Shown: positions 10,326 to 21,400 of the stretch, piece after piece
Layout of the letters: each line of letters starts with the position of its first letter
Position numbering within the stretch: position 1 is the stretch's first letter
Source of the DNA: Ophiostoma sp. CBS 140.51
Lineage: Eukaryota > Ascomycota > Sordariomycetes > Ophiostomatales > Ophiostomataceae
Length of the DNA: 52,156 bases
Direction of reading: 5' to 3'
Assembly (NCBI GenBank): GCA_029298735.1
Contig: JANSLP010000240.1
Span: 1-52,156 of the forward strand
Position numbers and translations under genes: made by a program
Notes under the pieces: generated by a model
What the model saw: only the letters and a program-made list of their open reading frames with translations
Databases searched by the model: none
What the model was told of the DNA's origin: nothing

Positions 10326-11991
10326 GGCTGAGAATGGATCTCAATCGGTGGAGGGAATAGATGGGTGGTAAGTGTGTGCGTCTACTGTGTATGCGGGTGT
10401 GCGTGGGTGCACTATTGGCAAAACGTGCCAGACGAAGAGTGGTCCGGTTGCTCGAAGAGAGAGGGGCCGAGACGTTGGTGGAGCTAGCCTACTCTATCCA
10501 GATAGTTGTACGTTGTACTCTGGTACAAGTACGAGTACGATCTGGAATGCTGCAGGTGGGGAGGGGATAAGAGGAGGAGCAAAAAATCGTAGGCCTCAAA
10601 AGGAAGGAAGATTAGAAACGAAAGGGTGGGAAACTGTCGAGCAAGCCAAAAGAAGAAGAAGAAAAAAAGAAAACGAGAATAAAGGCCGCTGCAGTTGGAC
10701 GGTCTCAGAACGGCCCGGTGGCCCCAGCGAGTCGTGGCAGTACCCGGGGCGAGAAGAAGCTATCCTGTGCGAGGACTCGAGGAGCACTTTGTGTGTTGTC
10801 GTGCTGCGATATCAGGAGGTTCAGTTGTCGAGTCCTCGTCGTTTTGTCGAATCTGACGAATGGAATCGGCTCGAAGGCGGACGGCAGCGAGATAAGAGCC
10901 GCGGCCGCAAATTCGAGATGGACGGTCGATTGGATGCAAGACGATGGAAACGACAGAATCGCGGAAGCGCACAGGCAGTGTCGTATGGTCCCGCTGGGCG
11001 TGCTGGCGGTGGGTTTGCTGCTGGTTGCGTGCCGTCTTTTTGAGTTGTGCGTGGGTTTCTACTACAAAGGTTCGTGGTGTCTGGTTCGCCCCCGCGTTAG
11101 AAGGTGGTCCAGTGCAGGAAGGCAATGGAAAGTTGGGGCAAGAGCGAGGAGGACTCGATAGAAAAAACGAAAGGGCAGAATGGGGGGTAACGACTGGCTC
11201 TAGACGGGTCCCACTTTATTTTCAATTGGCGACTGGGAAGGTGCGACGGCGGAAAGCGCAACTGGCAGCAGGAGTGAAGTAGACAAGATATGTTGGGTAT
11301 ATCCTGACCTCGATTTGATAAATGAAATACTATAACATATAACACTATTCAAGAATCTTTTCTTATGGAAGCATCAATTCTCTAAACTTGGATACATATC
11401 CTCTCACGATGTGAGGCGGGTTAATGTGCCATTGCCTGAGTTGAGTTGCTTAACATATGTCTTTGTATTCACTAGAATCAAGACTGTTTCTTAAAAGTCC
11501 CTTCAGCATCTGTCTTTCCAATATTTATGAGGTTGTCAACGGAAAATGTCAAAATGCGCATGCATTCCAACGACGTTCCTGCAGTTGTGGCGGTCCTTTT
11601 GGTCAGCCCTGTAGAGTGCTGAAATAGCGCTGTAGTATGGCGAGTATGGCCAGGATAGCTCTTTCCAGTTATAAACAAGACCCACTCTTTCCGACAGTAA
11701 CACGCGACGACGTAATGACATCGTTTCTAACATCTGACAGAAGGAACCTCAACTTTAACCTTTCATCTTCACGACACGGGGCGCAACAACAATGCTCTCT
11801 GGCACCGACCAGCCGGCTGTGTGCATACCATAACCTATCAGTCACTCACAAGAGGACGCCCATAACCTCTTAACCACTATTGTATTATCGCGCCTTTCAC
11901 AACTCATCCTCGGCTTCAACTTCCATCAGCCTTGCCAACCTCCTGACTCTATCCTTCCCGCTTTCCAACGTTTCCCACTTCTACCGCCAAA
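10326..11991. other. Divergent intergenic region, AMPK beta / membrane protein
   Basis: This 1.67 kb lies between two divergent genes. The half next to the AMPK beta start is purine-rich on the plus strand, that is, a pyrimidine-rich leader for that gene. Near the right end a CT-rich leader precedes 11992. ORFs of 60-220 codons overlap each other on both strands with no recognisable domains, so none is called. Confidence 0.55.
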
Positions 11992-12850
11992 ATGGCGTCC
12001 AACGGACTCCCGGTAGTACCGCCGACGTCGCCAGCCGACATTACCGCACCCTCACTTTCTTACTACGACGCCACCAGAGCAGTAGGCACGTTCCTGTATG
12101 CTTTGACTGTGGGCGTGTTCTCGACGACAATCCAAGCCGGCGGCTACCTCGTGCGCGGCCTCGTCTGGTTGTTCGGTGCTGTTGTTTCGGTCGCGACTTG
12201 GCCTCTAGTACAGCTGTTTAAGCTGCTGCAATTCTTGCTGTCGCCGGTCACGTACACATTATCCTATGTCGTTGCGCCGTTCTTTGCTTTCCTCAACTTT
12301 CTCAGTCGGCTGCGGCCACTCTACACATATGTATGTCGAGTCTTTTTCACGCTAATATGTTGATATCACTAACCTCCTACAGCTCGGCTCTGCCGCTTTT
12401 ATTGGTATTGTGACGGGCCTGGTCCTCAAGTTTGCCTCGAGCTACTTTTTTGTCGTCCTTAGGCTGGACGAAAGCGCCGAGGCTGGTGCCGAGTGGGAAG
12501 AGGATGGAGATTATGAGGAAGGGGCTAACAGAGCGTCATCTCGGATTAGCCAGCCGCCGCCAAAGAGTCGGCCGGCTAGACAGCTGGGCGAGAAAGCTCG
12601 GGAAACGCTGTCCCTGCCAAAGAAAGAAGACATCACAGAACCAACCGTTGTCGTTAAGACGGAGGACAGCATCACGCCAAAAGACGAAGTGTGGCAGTGG
12701 CTCGAGGAGTACAATCCAAGCCAACCTGTAGTCGCATTAGAAACACACGGTGAAGGCGGTGACACATCGGCGTCGCTCCTAAGGAAACAGAGTCCAGGGC
12801 CGGGCGGACTACTGTCTCTCACTATCATGGAAGAGTCATCGTCTGAGTGA
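11992..12850 (+). CDS. Conserved-looking membrane protein of unknown function
   Basis: I do not recognise this protein. Exons 11992-12330 and 12383-12850 join in frame, with donor GTATGT and a CTAAC branch before the CTACAG acceptor, to give 268 aa. Residues about 28-145 hold roughly four hydrophobic segments (GTFLYALTVGVFSTTIQAGG, then VRGLVWLFGAVVSVATW, then LLSPVTYTLSYVVAPFFAFL, then GSAAFIGIVTGLVLKFASSY), so it should be an integral membrane protein. The remaining about 120 residues are acidic, Ser/Pro/Lys-rich and probably disordered and cytosolic. The short hydrophilic N-terminus argues against a cleaved signal peptide. The ATG context CCAAAATGGCG is good. It converges on BUR1. ER, nuclear envelope or mitochondrial location cannot be told from the sequence. 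Confidence 0.8.
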
Positions 12851-13152
12851 TGGTGGCACGGCTCTACGCTATGTTCACAGCTTCATGTATACATATGTAA
12901 ATTATTAGTGATTATCGTTTATTGTTTTAACCCAGCGCAGCATTCACTCGCCTTTCTGTTCTTGGTTGGTAATACAGTGTTTTTAATGCCCATATAACGG
13001 GACGTAGAGGTCTAAAAATCGCCCCTTGTTGTCCCGGTAAAAATACTAAGTGAATAAAAACGCCTTTCCCTTGTCCGATGAACCCTCGAACTGCTATTGC
13101 CCACAATTATACAAAAACGTAAAAATAACACGGTTTATCAACACCTCCGCCT
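12851..13152. other. Convergent 3' region before BUR1
   Basis: This is about 300 nt of A/T-rich sequence between converging stop codons. It holds likely poly(A) regions for both genes and nothing else I can identify. Confidence 0.6.
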
Positions 13153-15238
13153 CTACCTGCGGTAGCCGTCCCGGTCATGGCCGCGGTCCCTGTTACGCAT
13201 CGGCGACCGACTCCGGCTGTGGCGCGCACCGCCGCCGCTATCGTAGCGGTCCCGGCCCGCATACCGAGCTGCGTCATCATCGTGTCGCCGACGGTCGTCT
13301 CCCCGTGGTGGGCGGTCCCATGCAGCCTCATGTGCAGGGTCTCTGCCTCCACCACCGCCGCCACCCATGTAGGCAGGGATATAAGTGTCTCCATCAGCAC
13401 CGCCACGGGCACCACCACGACCTCTAGGAGGAGCAAGGTGGTCTGACCGGTCTCTGCCGTGGTCTCTGTCCCTACCGCGCTCACGATCCCGATCACGATC
13501 CCGGTCTCTGTGACCATCACCACGATCACGATCTCTGTCTCGGTGGCCATCACGATCACGGTGACCGTCGCCATGGTGTGTGCTGTCGCGGCCATTCACC
13601 GCGGCATCATTAACATTAACTGGCGGGGGCGGCCGGGGCGGAAGACCGTGTGGACCGCGAGCCCATGCCGGCCTACGACCTTCATCGGCACCACCGCCGC
13701 CACCACCACCACGAGGGGCACGATCTTGAGGGTGGCCACCACCGCCACCGCCACCGCCACCGCCTTGCCGGCCAGGGGGACCGCCACCATGCCGTCCAAA
13801 ACCGTCACCCTCAAAACCGCCGCCGTTCGGGCCAAAGCCAGCCTCCCCGGGTCCACGGCCGACGGTACCTCCCTTCGGTGCCGGCGGAAGGGCTGCTTTC
13901 CGGTCATCAAACTTGCGTCGGTCGAGCTCGTGCGACTCTTCAAACATCGGAATGTCGCCCGGCTGTGCTGGCATTGGCGCTGTGCGGAAGTAAGGGTGCT
14001 GCAGGGCGTCCATGGCGTTGATGCGCTGGCGCCAGTCCAGCTTCAGCAGCTGTGTCAACAGTGATACAGCAGTAGGTCCGAATCTAAAAGGGGCGGTTAG
14101 TATTAAGCTGACATGAAAGAGAAATCGTAGCCCACTCACTTGCTAAACCGTGTGGACAAATTGCCTGGACGGAAGCGTGGGTTGAGGCCCTCGGCGCCTG
14201 GCAGCTTGCGCCAGTCGGGCATGTTGTCGTCCGTGGGCGAGCCACACAGATCCCAGATGATGTCTAGCTGGTGGCTGTCGCTGACACCAGCCAAGATCGG
14301 CTTGCCGACCAGCATCTCGCCAAACACACACCCGACGCCCCACACGTCAATAGCGGTGGTATAGCGCTTTAGCTGCAGCAGCAGCTCGGGTGGCCGGTAC
14401 CAGCGCGTGACGACCAAACTAGTGTACTCGCGCTGGCCGTTGCCGCCGCCCCGCCCCGTTTGAGGCACCTCTCCCTCATAGTGGCGCGCCAGGCCAAAAT
14501 CGGCAATCTGAAGGATGCCGTTGTTGTTGATGAGAAGGTTGGCCGCCTTCATATCACGGTGCAAGATGTGGCTGTCATGGAGGTAGCGCAGGCCCTCGAG
14601 GAGCTGGAGAAGGTAGCATTTGATTTGTGGTTCGGTGAAGCGGACGGAGGGGTTGTCGAGGAGGCCCGACAGATCGTGGTCCATGTACGGCATGACCATA
14701 TACATAATAGGTCGTTTCCGTTTGTCCTTGTCGGCTGTTTGTGTTAGTACTTCCCTTGCCGGCAATAATGAGGTCGATAAAATTGAAAACCTACCTGGTT
14801 TATTAGAGTGCTCCACGGCCATGTCCTCCAGCTTGAGGACGTTCTTGTGCGACAAGAGCTTCAACAACTTGATTTCACGGAGAGCTGTTATAGGAAACTG
14901 CACCATTGTTAGCATTGTTCAGAAAAAGGCAGTAGACCTATAAAGTATAACCTACTCCGTCTTTCTCGTTGTGCATGATAATCTTCTTCATCGCGACCAT
15001 AGCACCAGTCTTTCGAGACCGTGCCTTATGGACCTCACTGTATGTTGTTAGTCTTGACATGTCGAGAAGACCAAAAATGAGCTCCAAGTCATGCCTACCC
15101 GAATGTGCCCTCGCCCAGCTTCCCCAACAGGTCATAGTCGCGAATATTTGAGCATCCGACAAAGCTCGACTTGGATCTCATGTGCTGCATGGCAAAAGCC
15201 TGCGGCGTCTCTGGGACGAAAGCCGGTGATGCCGCCAT
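13153..15238 (-). CDS. BUR1: Cyclin-dependent kinase Bur1/Cdk9-like
   Basis: Bur1 (Sgv1) pairs with cyclin Bur2 and phosphorylates Spt5, Rad6 and the RNA polymerase II CTD linker during elongation in the nucleus. Exons are 15238-15099, 15037-14956, 14897-14795, 14734-14140 and 14083-13153, encoding 616 aa. Kinase marks appear in order: the P-loop GEGTFGEV, Lys in AMKKI, the alpha-C signature PITALREIK (the Cdk9/Bur1 form of PSTAIRE), the hinge MVMPYMDHDLSGLL, HRDMKAANLL, DFGLAR, then TRWYRPPELLL and DVWGVGCVFGEM. After about residue 355 the protein becomes a long low-complexity tail: Pro/Gly-rich with poly-Gly runs, an Arg-Asp repeat block, then RG/SR-like sequence ending RDGYRR. Introns are 56-61 nt. 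The divergent neighbour is the NDUFB2-like gene. Confidence 0.95.
13438..13578 (-). repeat. Arg-Asp dipeptide repeat block in the BUR1 tail
   Basis: About 47 codons of mostly Arg-Asp pairs with interspersed His and Gly sit in the C-terminal tail. The DNA shows a degenerate GATCGTGATCGGGAT-type repeat. Such mixed-charge blocks are known from splicing and elongation factors. Flanking segments encode Gly runs (near 13736-13765) and RG-rich sequence. Confidence 0.85.
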
Positions 15239-16142
15239 TTTGGAGTGGCTCCAAACTCCTGTAAAGGAGCGCTAGTATGTAGTGAGCGCTGATGAGATTG
15301 TGGTCGAAACGGGCGTCTTTATGGTGAGAGCGTTTGACGGATTGAATGCGAGGCTGATGTCGCTTCGAGGAGCTTTGGCAGGTTGCGCGCGCGCAGGGTA
15401 TCAATAAAGCATGCTTCGGAAAGATATGTGAGACTGATGCGTGTGGTGGTAGGTCATCGAGATGTACGTGATGGTCGTGTCGAACACCGCAGCCGCAACG
15501 GTGTGATGACGATTTTGCTTGAGAGCAGTTCCGTTTCGATGCTTCACAGAACCTTGCTTGTTGAGATCGCCCTGTTTGCGGCAGAAACCGCACAGCAGCC
15601 ATTCAAATGGGGAAGGCGGTGGCAGCGCACCCTGCATTGAGGACCGGTACTTGACAGGCGGGAAGGCGCAACCAATCATAGACGGTAATACATAATGTGA
15701 CCCAGTTTTATTCCACAGGAGCCAATCAGTGGCGGCTTATTTTCGTGCCTTATCGATTAGGCCACAAGACTATCAGGCGCTCTCTCTCCCACCAAGCCGG
15801 CTGTACCAATCCACTCCACTATCCACTAAATTTATGTATCACGAAAGGGCTCCGCGCTGAACCGACACCACCTCTTCTCTCTTTTGAGCAGCACTCGAAT
15901 AAGGCCCGCGGTTTGCCATTGACGACTGCCAACCCCGCGCCACGACCTCCAATTGACGCACCGAAGGCCATTGATCCTCGCTGCGCCCCTTTTCTGGTGA
16001 ATAGCCCTCGTCGTTGTCGTCGTTGTCGTTGTAGATAACTACTCATTCTCTCAACCCAAAAGCTAACTCAATTTCTTCCAACTGAAAGACCCGACGAGAT
16101 TCCCAGATTGCCGCTTGCCCGGCTTCGCCCAAAGACCTCGCC
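15239..16142. other. Divergent promoter region of BUR1 and the NDUFB2-like gene
   Basis: The 0.9 kb between two divergent starts contains no recognisable coding sequence. Short ORFs on both strands overlap and lack homology. Confidence 0.6.
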
Positions 16143-16377
16143 ATGAACTTCCACAACAAGCCGCCGGTCCCGCACGTGCCGTTTGTGTACCGGTTTACCG
16201 CCACGGCCCTGGGTGCCAGCATGTGGTTCTTCGTGAGTGGATGCCAGGAGAGGAGAGATGAGATGTTCGGGAAAAGTGCAATGTTGACGGCCTGCTAACA
16301 TATCGCAACAGCTGATGTACAGAGCGAAGAAGGACGGCCCGGCGTTGATGGGCTGGAAGCACCCATGGGAGCACTAA
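16143..16377 (+). CDS. Mitochondrial complex I accessory subunit, NDUFB2 (AGGG)-like, 51 aa
   Basis: This tiny subunit belongs in the distal membrane arm of NADH:ubiquinone oxidoreductase in the mitochondrial inner membrane. Exons are 16143-16232 and 16312-16377, encoding 51 aa with a GTGAGT donor and a CTAAC branch before CAACAG. One transmembrane segment spans about residues 18-33 and runs straight into the conserved block MWFFLMYRAKKDGPALMGW, followed by KHPWEH. As I recall it, the plant NDUFB2 homologue carries a nearly identical MWFW...YRAKQDGPVVMGWRHPW block, which is my basis for the name. The N-terminal HNKPPVPHV matches the short matrix tail. It is too short for usual ORF cut-offs. 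An older alternative label would be the B12 family; the core motif argues for AGGG. Confidence 0.85.
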
Positions 16378-16647
16378 GCGGTGCAACGAACGACGGACAT
16401 CGGATGGACGACGCATAGAGGAGGAGAATCGGCGAGCAGGAGAGGCTTCTCGATCAGCATCATTCTTGTGTACATATGGTTACTCGAATTGGGAACGAAT
16501 TGAAATAAAAAAAGACCCAATTTCCAAATTGCTACGACCCTATCTCAAAAGCAACCCGCGTTTATGGTATCTCTAGGTATCAATGGTGAAAGCGGCAGAC
16601 AAACGACCAATATCCGACAAACGACGAGCAGCTCCTACGACCTCTCT

Positions 16648-17829
16648 TCACTTCTTCTCGGCCGCCTTGGAAAACAGGTAGTGCGAGACGCCCCAGGTGT
16701 CGCCGCCGCGGTAATTGAACAGCTCCGAACAGGCTAGGTAAAACACCTGCCACCGGTAGTACCAAGCCATGGCGTCATTGTCGCCGTACGTCGCCACGAG
16801 CCCCGGCATCATGGTCTTCTTGTTGTCAATCATATTCTGCAGCCAGTCCTCGCAGGTCCGCGAGTAGTGCCGCCCATTGACCCACCACTGCTTCTCGAGC
16901 GTCAGATCGCGCTGGAAGTAGTGCAGCAGGTCCGCCGAGGGCATCGTGCCGCCCGTGAAAAAGTACGTCGACATCCAGCCCTCCTCGTAGTCGTAGGGCG
17001 TCGTGGCGTGGCTAAACAGGTGCACAAACATCTTGCCGCCAGGACGCAGCGCGCGGCCGACCTTGGCCATCAGCAGCTCGTAGTTCTTCATGTGCTCAAA
17101 GAGCTCAATGGAGACGACACGGTCAAAGCTCTCAGGCTCAAACTCGTAGTCGACGACGTTGCCCGTAATAACAGTCAGGTTCTTGAGGCCGCGCTTCTTG
17201 GCCTGCTCGTCAATGTAAATCTTTTGCGTGCGCGAGTTGGAGAAGGCCGTGATCTTGGCCTTGGGCAGCCTTTCCGCGAAAAAGAGGGAGCACGAACCCC
17301 AACCACAGCCCAAGTCCAGGATGCGCATGTCGTCATCAAGCTCGGCCTTTTCAATGTAGCTCTCGAGCATAGCCACCTCGGCTTCGGCCAGTGTTGTTCG
17401 CTTGCGGCTGGACACCAAAGGGGACAGAATTCGACTGGCAGAGGCCAAGAGACCAGTGCCCCTGCTCTCATGCTCAATCTCAGGGTACCAGCAGCTCGAG
17501 TACTTCATGTACGGGCCCAGAGTAGCAGCAAGAACACCCGTGCCGACTTCATAGTGCTGCTTGTTGGCCGTGTCCGTTTCAATGGCAATAGGCTGGAGAC
17601 GCAGCCGGGAGACATATCCTTGCTTGCGAGCTGTGCCTGAAGCCAAGTCCGGAGTAGCTACCTCTTGGAGACGCTTGGCCAAGTTGCGCCGGATTCCAAG
17701 GCGAATGGCAGCGTGTGGCAGAATACCACTGTCCAGAAGGGCATCTTACAAATGTTAGAAAGAGGTGTTGGATAATGTTGGTGTTTTTTTATTGAAAATA
17801 GAGCTTAGATTGAGCTTACCGACACTCAT
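16648..17829 (-). CDS. SAM-dependent methyltransferase of the cyclopropane-fatty-acid synthase family
   Basis: The protein belongs to the CFAS/CMAS-like family that includes bacterial cyclopropane synthases and plant coclaurine N-methyltransferase-type enzymes. Exons 17829-17820 and 17744-16648 encode 368 aa. The first coding exon is only 10 nt (Met-Ser-Val plus one base), chosen because the only in-frame ATG before the conserved block is reached through a good GGTAAGC donor. The SAM-binding motif I ILDLGCGWGS lies at residues 145-154, then NVVDYEFEPESFDRVVSIE, and the family hallmark SIELFEHMKNYE. The N-terminal YEVGTGVLAATLGPYMKYSS and CWYP match the CFAS substrate-pocket start. I see no signal peptide. 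Fungal sphingolipid C9-methyltransferases are longer with N-terminal membrane helices, so this is a different subgroup. The substrate is unknown. Confidence 0.85.
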
Positions 17830-18492
17830 TGTGAGCAAAAGGGACTATCTGCGAAGCTTATATCGGTGTAAGACGAGGCTGAAGGAAGCGAGGCTTGGAT
17901 GGTGTGACGTCAATTGCGATTCGATGCTGTGTAAACACGTAAAATAAAAATCGGTGATGATGCTAGTGATGGGAAAATAAAAGGTTACAAAAGAGAAGAG
18001 GAAAAGGAAGAGGAAGATACAAGTTCCAAAAGCTTGAAACCAACAGCACCACGGAAAGAAACATTGACGAGATGCCGGGTAACGGAGCAGACAACTTCCA
18101 TTTTGTGTGAAGGGACCCTGCGCTGGTTGCCCTGTTTCAGGACTCAGCGCATCCCGTGCGCGCCCAATAGAAGCATTGAAAACCAGGTAGACCAACATGC
18201 TCAGGTACATCGCCGATGGTCAATGACAACACTCGTCGTGCTAATCGGGTACATTACGTCTAAGCGCAATCGATCGAATGAGGGGTGAATCGCTCCAATA
18301 TTCAGTGCTCCATCGAGAAGATAGACGTAGACAGGCAACGGAGACAATAGCAAGAATAATAGCTTGAAAAATGATGTTATTCAAAAAACAGTTCCAAAAT
18401 GGTGCTTTTGCGCATGAGAAAATATACAATGAAATACAGAAATACAGAAATACACAACGCTAAGAGAGCCATCAATAATGCGTCCACATTCA
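17830..18492. other. Tandem spacer: YPK9 terminator and methyltransferase promoter
   Basis: These 663 nt separate two minus-strand genes. The left part must be the methyltransferase promoter and leader; the right part is A/T-rich 3' UTR of the ATPase. I see no gene. Confidence 0.6.
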
Positions 18493-21400
18493 TCATGCAC
18501 GCATGCTCTCTTGAATGAGTTTATACTCCTTGCGCTTCTTGGGCTGCTTGGTCAATGCCAGCTTGGCCTGTCCAATGGCCCGCGCCGCCGCCGGCAGTAC
18601 CCATTTCTCGGCCACCATGGCCAACACAAAGTAGAGCGCGCCCAGGAACAGCAACAAGATCTTGAAATCCCACGCAATCTTGGTCAGCTGCATCAGCTTC
18701 TTCAGCCAGTGGGCAGGGCCCACGATCATGTGCACCGTGACAAGCAGCGTAATGGTGATGGTAGCGACAAAAGGCCAGTTCTGCCAGATTGGCTGCCGGA
18801 AGGGTGGACCGGCGTTCAGCACGATGCCCGACAGTATGTACTCGAAGCACGATACAAGGAATAGTGCCGTGTTCTCCGAGTTCTTAATGTTGGACTTGTC
18901 GTGATCGATGACGGGCGGAATGAACCACGGCTCTTGACGAACGGCCAAAAAGGCAAACGTCTGGATGGCAACGCAGATAATCATCTGGCCAAGCAGCGGC
19001 GTCAACACCTTGCGTGAGACAAGGTCGGCCATCGGTCGCTTCTTTCCAAGCTCGGGGAAGGGACCGGCCCAGCTCATAAAGACGGCAATGGGCAAAATGA
19101 GGGCCAGATCGATAAACAGGAACTGGAAATCGCCAAGGTTGGACGCCGAGGCGTACAAAAAGCTGACCGACGTAAACTGGATGGCCGAGTACAGACTCAT
19201 GTATTTGAAGCAACTGAAGCTCGTCACCAACGATGCACGGCCTTCGCGGATGACTTCCGGCACGCAACGAATATCAAAGATCCGTGACGTAAACGGCGCC
19301 GCAACCGAAGCCTCAGCCTCGGATAGTGAAATACCAACATCAGCAGCCTTGAGAGCAGCACAGTCATTGGCACCATCGCCACAGAAGCCCGCGCAGTAGT
19401 CAATGCTCTGCAGCTTCTCGACCAGTTCGTGCTTCTCGTCGGGCGACATGCGAGCAAAGACCTTGCCACAAATGAGCATTCTGTGCAGAATCTCGGGCGG
19501 AGCATAGTCGACAATCCAACGGAAGACATCGCCACTTACGGCGACCGAGTAGTTCCGCAAGTTGGAAATGTCGTATGGCAAGGAAGCATCGCCCTCCGGG
19601 GGCGCAGGGAGAGGCAACAGAGTCTTCTCGTCCAGCTGGTAGATACTGTCATCGATACTCTCCCACTGCAGCTTGGAAGTCGGATCTTGGGCGTTTCCTT
19701 TGACAAATCGGGGCACAAAACAGTGAGCCGTCTTGTTGATCAGGTTACACTCGCGCGCAACACTAATGGCAGTCAGAATGTTGTCGCCAGTCACCATAAC
19801 GGCGCCAATGTTGGACCGGATCAGCTCCTCGAGGACAGCCGTCGTGGTCGGCTTCAGCTTGTTCTCAAAGATAATGAAACCGACAAAGTCGAGGCCAGAC
19901 TCGGCATCATGGCGCTTCATCTTTTGCGCGCGGACCCAGCTGAGCTTGGGAATGTGCTTGGTGGCACAGCCGATCACACGGTAGCCCTTGTGGGTGTAGG
20001 ATGCCAGGAGGTCATCGTAGTCGGCAGGCAGACTCTCTGGGCGGCAAATCTCGCGCATACACTCGGGCGCACCCTTGACATAGACATCGCCGCTGGGCTG
20101 GCCGTAGATACGAACAATAACACTAGCACGGCGGAGTTGGGAAACAAATTCAAAGGACCGGACGACACCGAGCTCAAAGGGGTTCTCAGTGGCTGCAGTT
20201 GCTGCCAGAGATGTTCTGCCGTTCGATGCAGAGGGCCGGGTGTCCAGATCGTAGACAACATCAGGAGGCGGGCGAGCAACGGCGGGTGCCAGGCTGCCCT
20301 GATTCTCCTCGTCGTCCTGGTCTCTTGATGCGTTCTGGTTGCCTTCGTCGAACGTCCAGTTGGTGAACTCAAACATCTTCAGATCCAGAGGGTCGCCAAC
20401 CAGCTCATCGTCCACAGACCGAAGTGAGTGGCATGTTGCCATGGTGAACAGAGCAGCACGGCGGGCGTCGTCATAAGTGGCGACAGCCGACCGTTTGGCG
20501 CTCCGCTGGGCAGTGCGAGCAGGAACCAGCAACGACGGCTTCGAGATCACCTCACCAAAACGGTTGGCAGCATGGTCCACAACGCGGACACCCAAAACGT
20601 CAAGGCCGTCTTCTGTGAGCGTACCTGTCTTGTCGAAGCACATAATGTCCAACTTTCCACCGACATTGACACGCTGCGGGCTGATACAGAAGATTTGCTT
20701 CGCCCGAAGACGGCTGATGGCAAAGTTTGTACCAATGGTGAGTGTTGCGGGTAGGGCAGGCGGCACGACAATGGTAATCAAGTCCAGGGCGCGCACAACA
20801 ATCAAATGCCAGGCGAGACCAAGGCGCACAAAGTTGATAAATGAGGCAATGAAGCCGAGCAAGGCGACACCGGCCATGACCGAGATATACCGGAACGAAT
20901 CGCGGTAGAACTTGAATCCCGAGGGCTTGGGGAACAGCATAGACCGCACCAGAGAGCCCTTGGTCGTGTTAAAGCCAGTGCGCACAACCATGGCCAAGGC
21001 CACGGCTTCCTCCTCGTCACGGCCATCCTGAGGCTTCCGGGCACGCACAATCTTCGTACCGCAGAACAAAAAGTGCTTCGCAACTTCTGGTAGGATGGAC
21101 GGAGCAGCAAGGTCCAGAAGTCGCAAGCTGGTGTTGGTGGCCGGCGTCTTGGACACGGGAACCGACTCGCCCGTGAGCATACTCTCGTTGACGATGCAAT
21201 CGCCGCTAAGCAACAAGCTGTCACTAGGGAATTGCGTGAGACTCGGGTCGCTGACTTCATAAACATCACCCGGGACGAGATCGCCCGAAGAGACAGTACG
21301 CCAGAAACCGTTCCGCAAAACACGCACATCACACTCGAAACGTGAAATCTCCCGCAGTCGGCGCATGGTAGACCGCGTCTCGATGAGAGTCGTAGTGATA

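Noticed and set aside
19429..20328. 299-codon plus-strand ORF inside YPK9
   Set aside because: It is a shadow of the P5B ATPase coding strand, with no independent homology or promoter.
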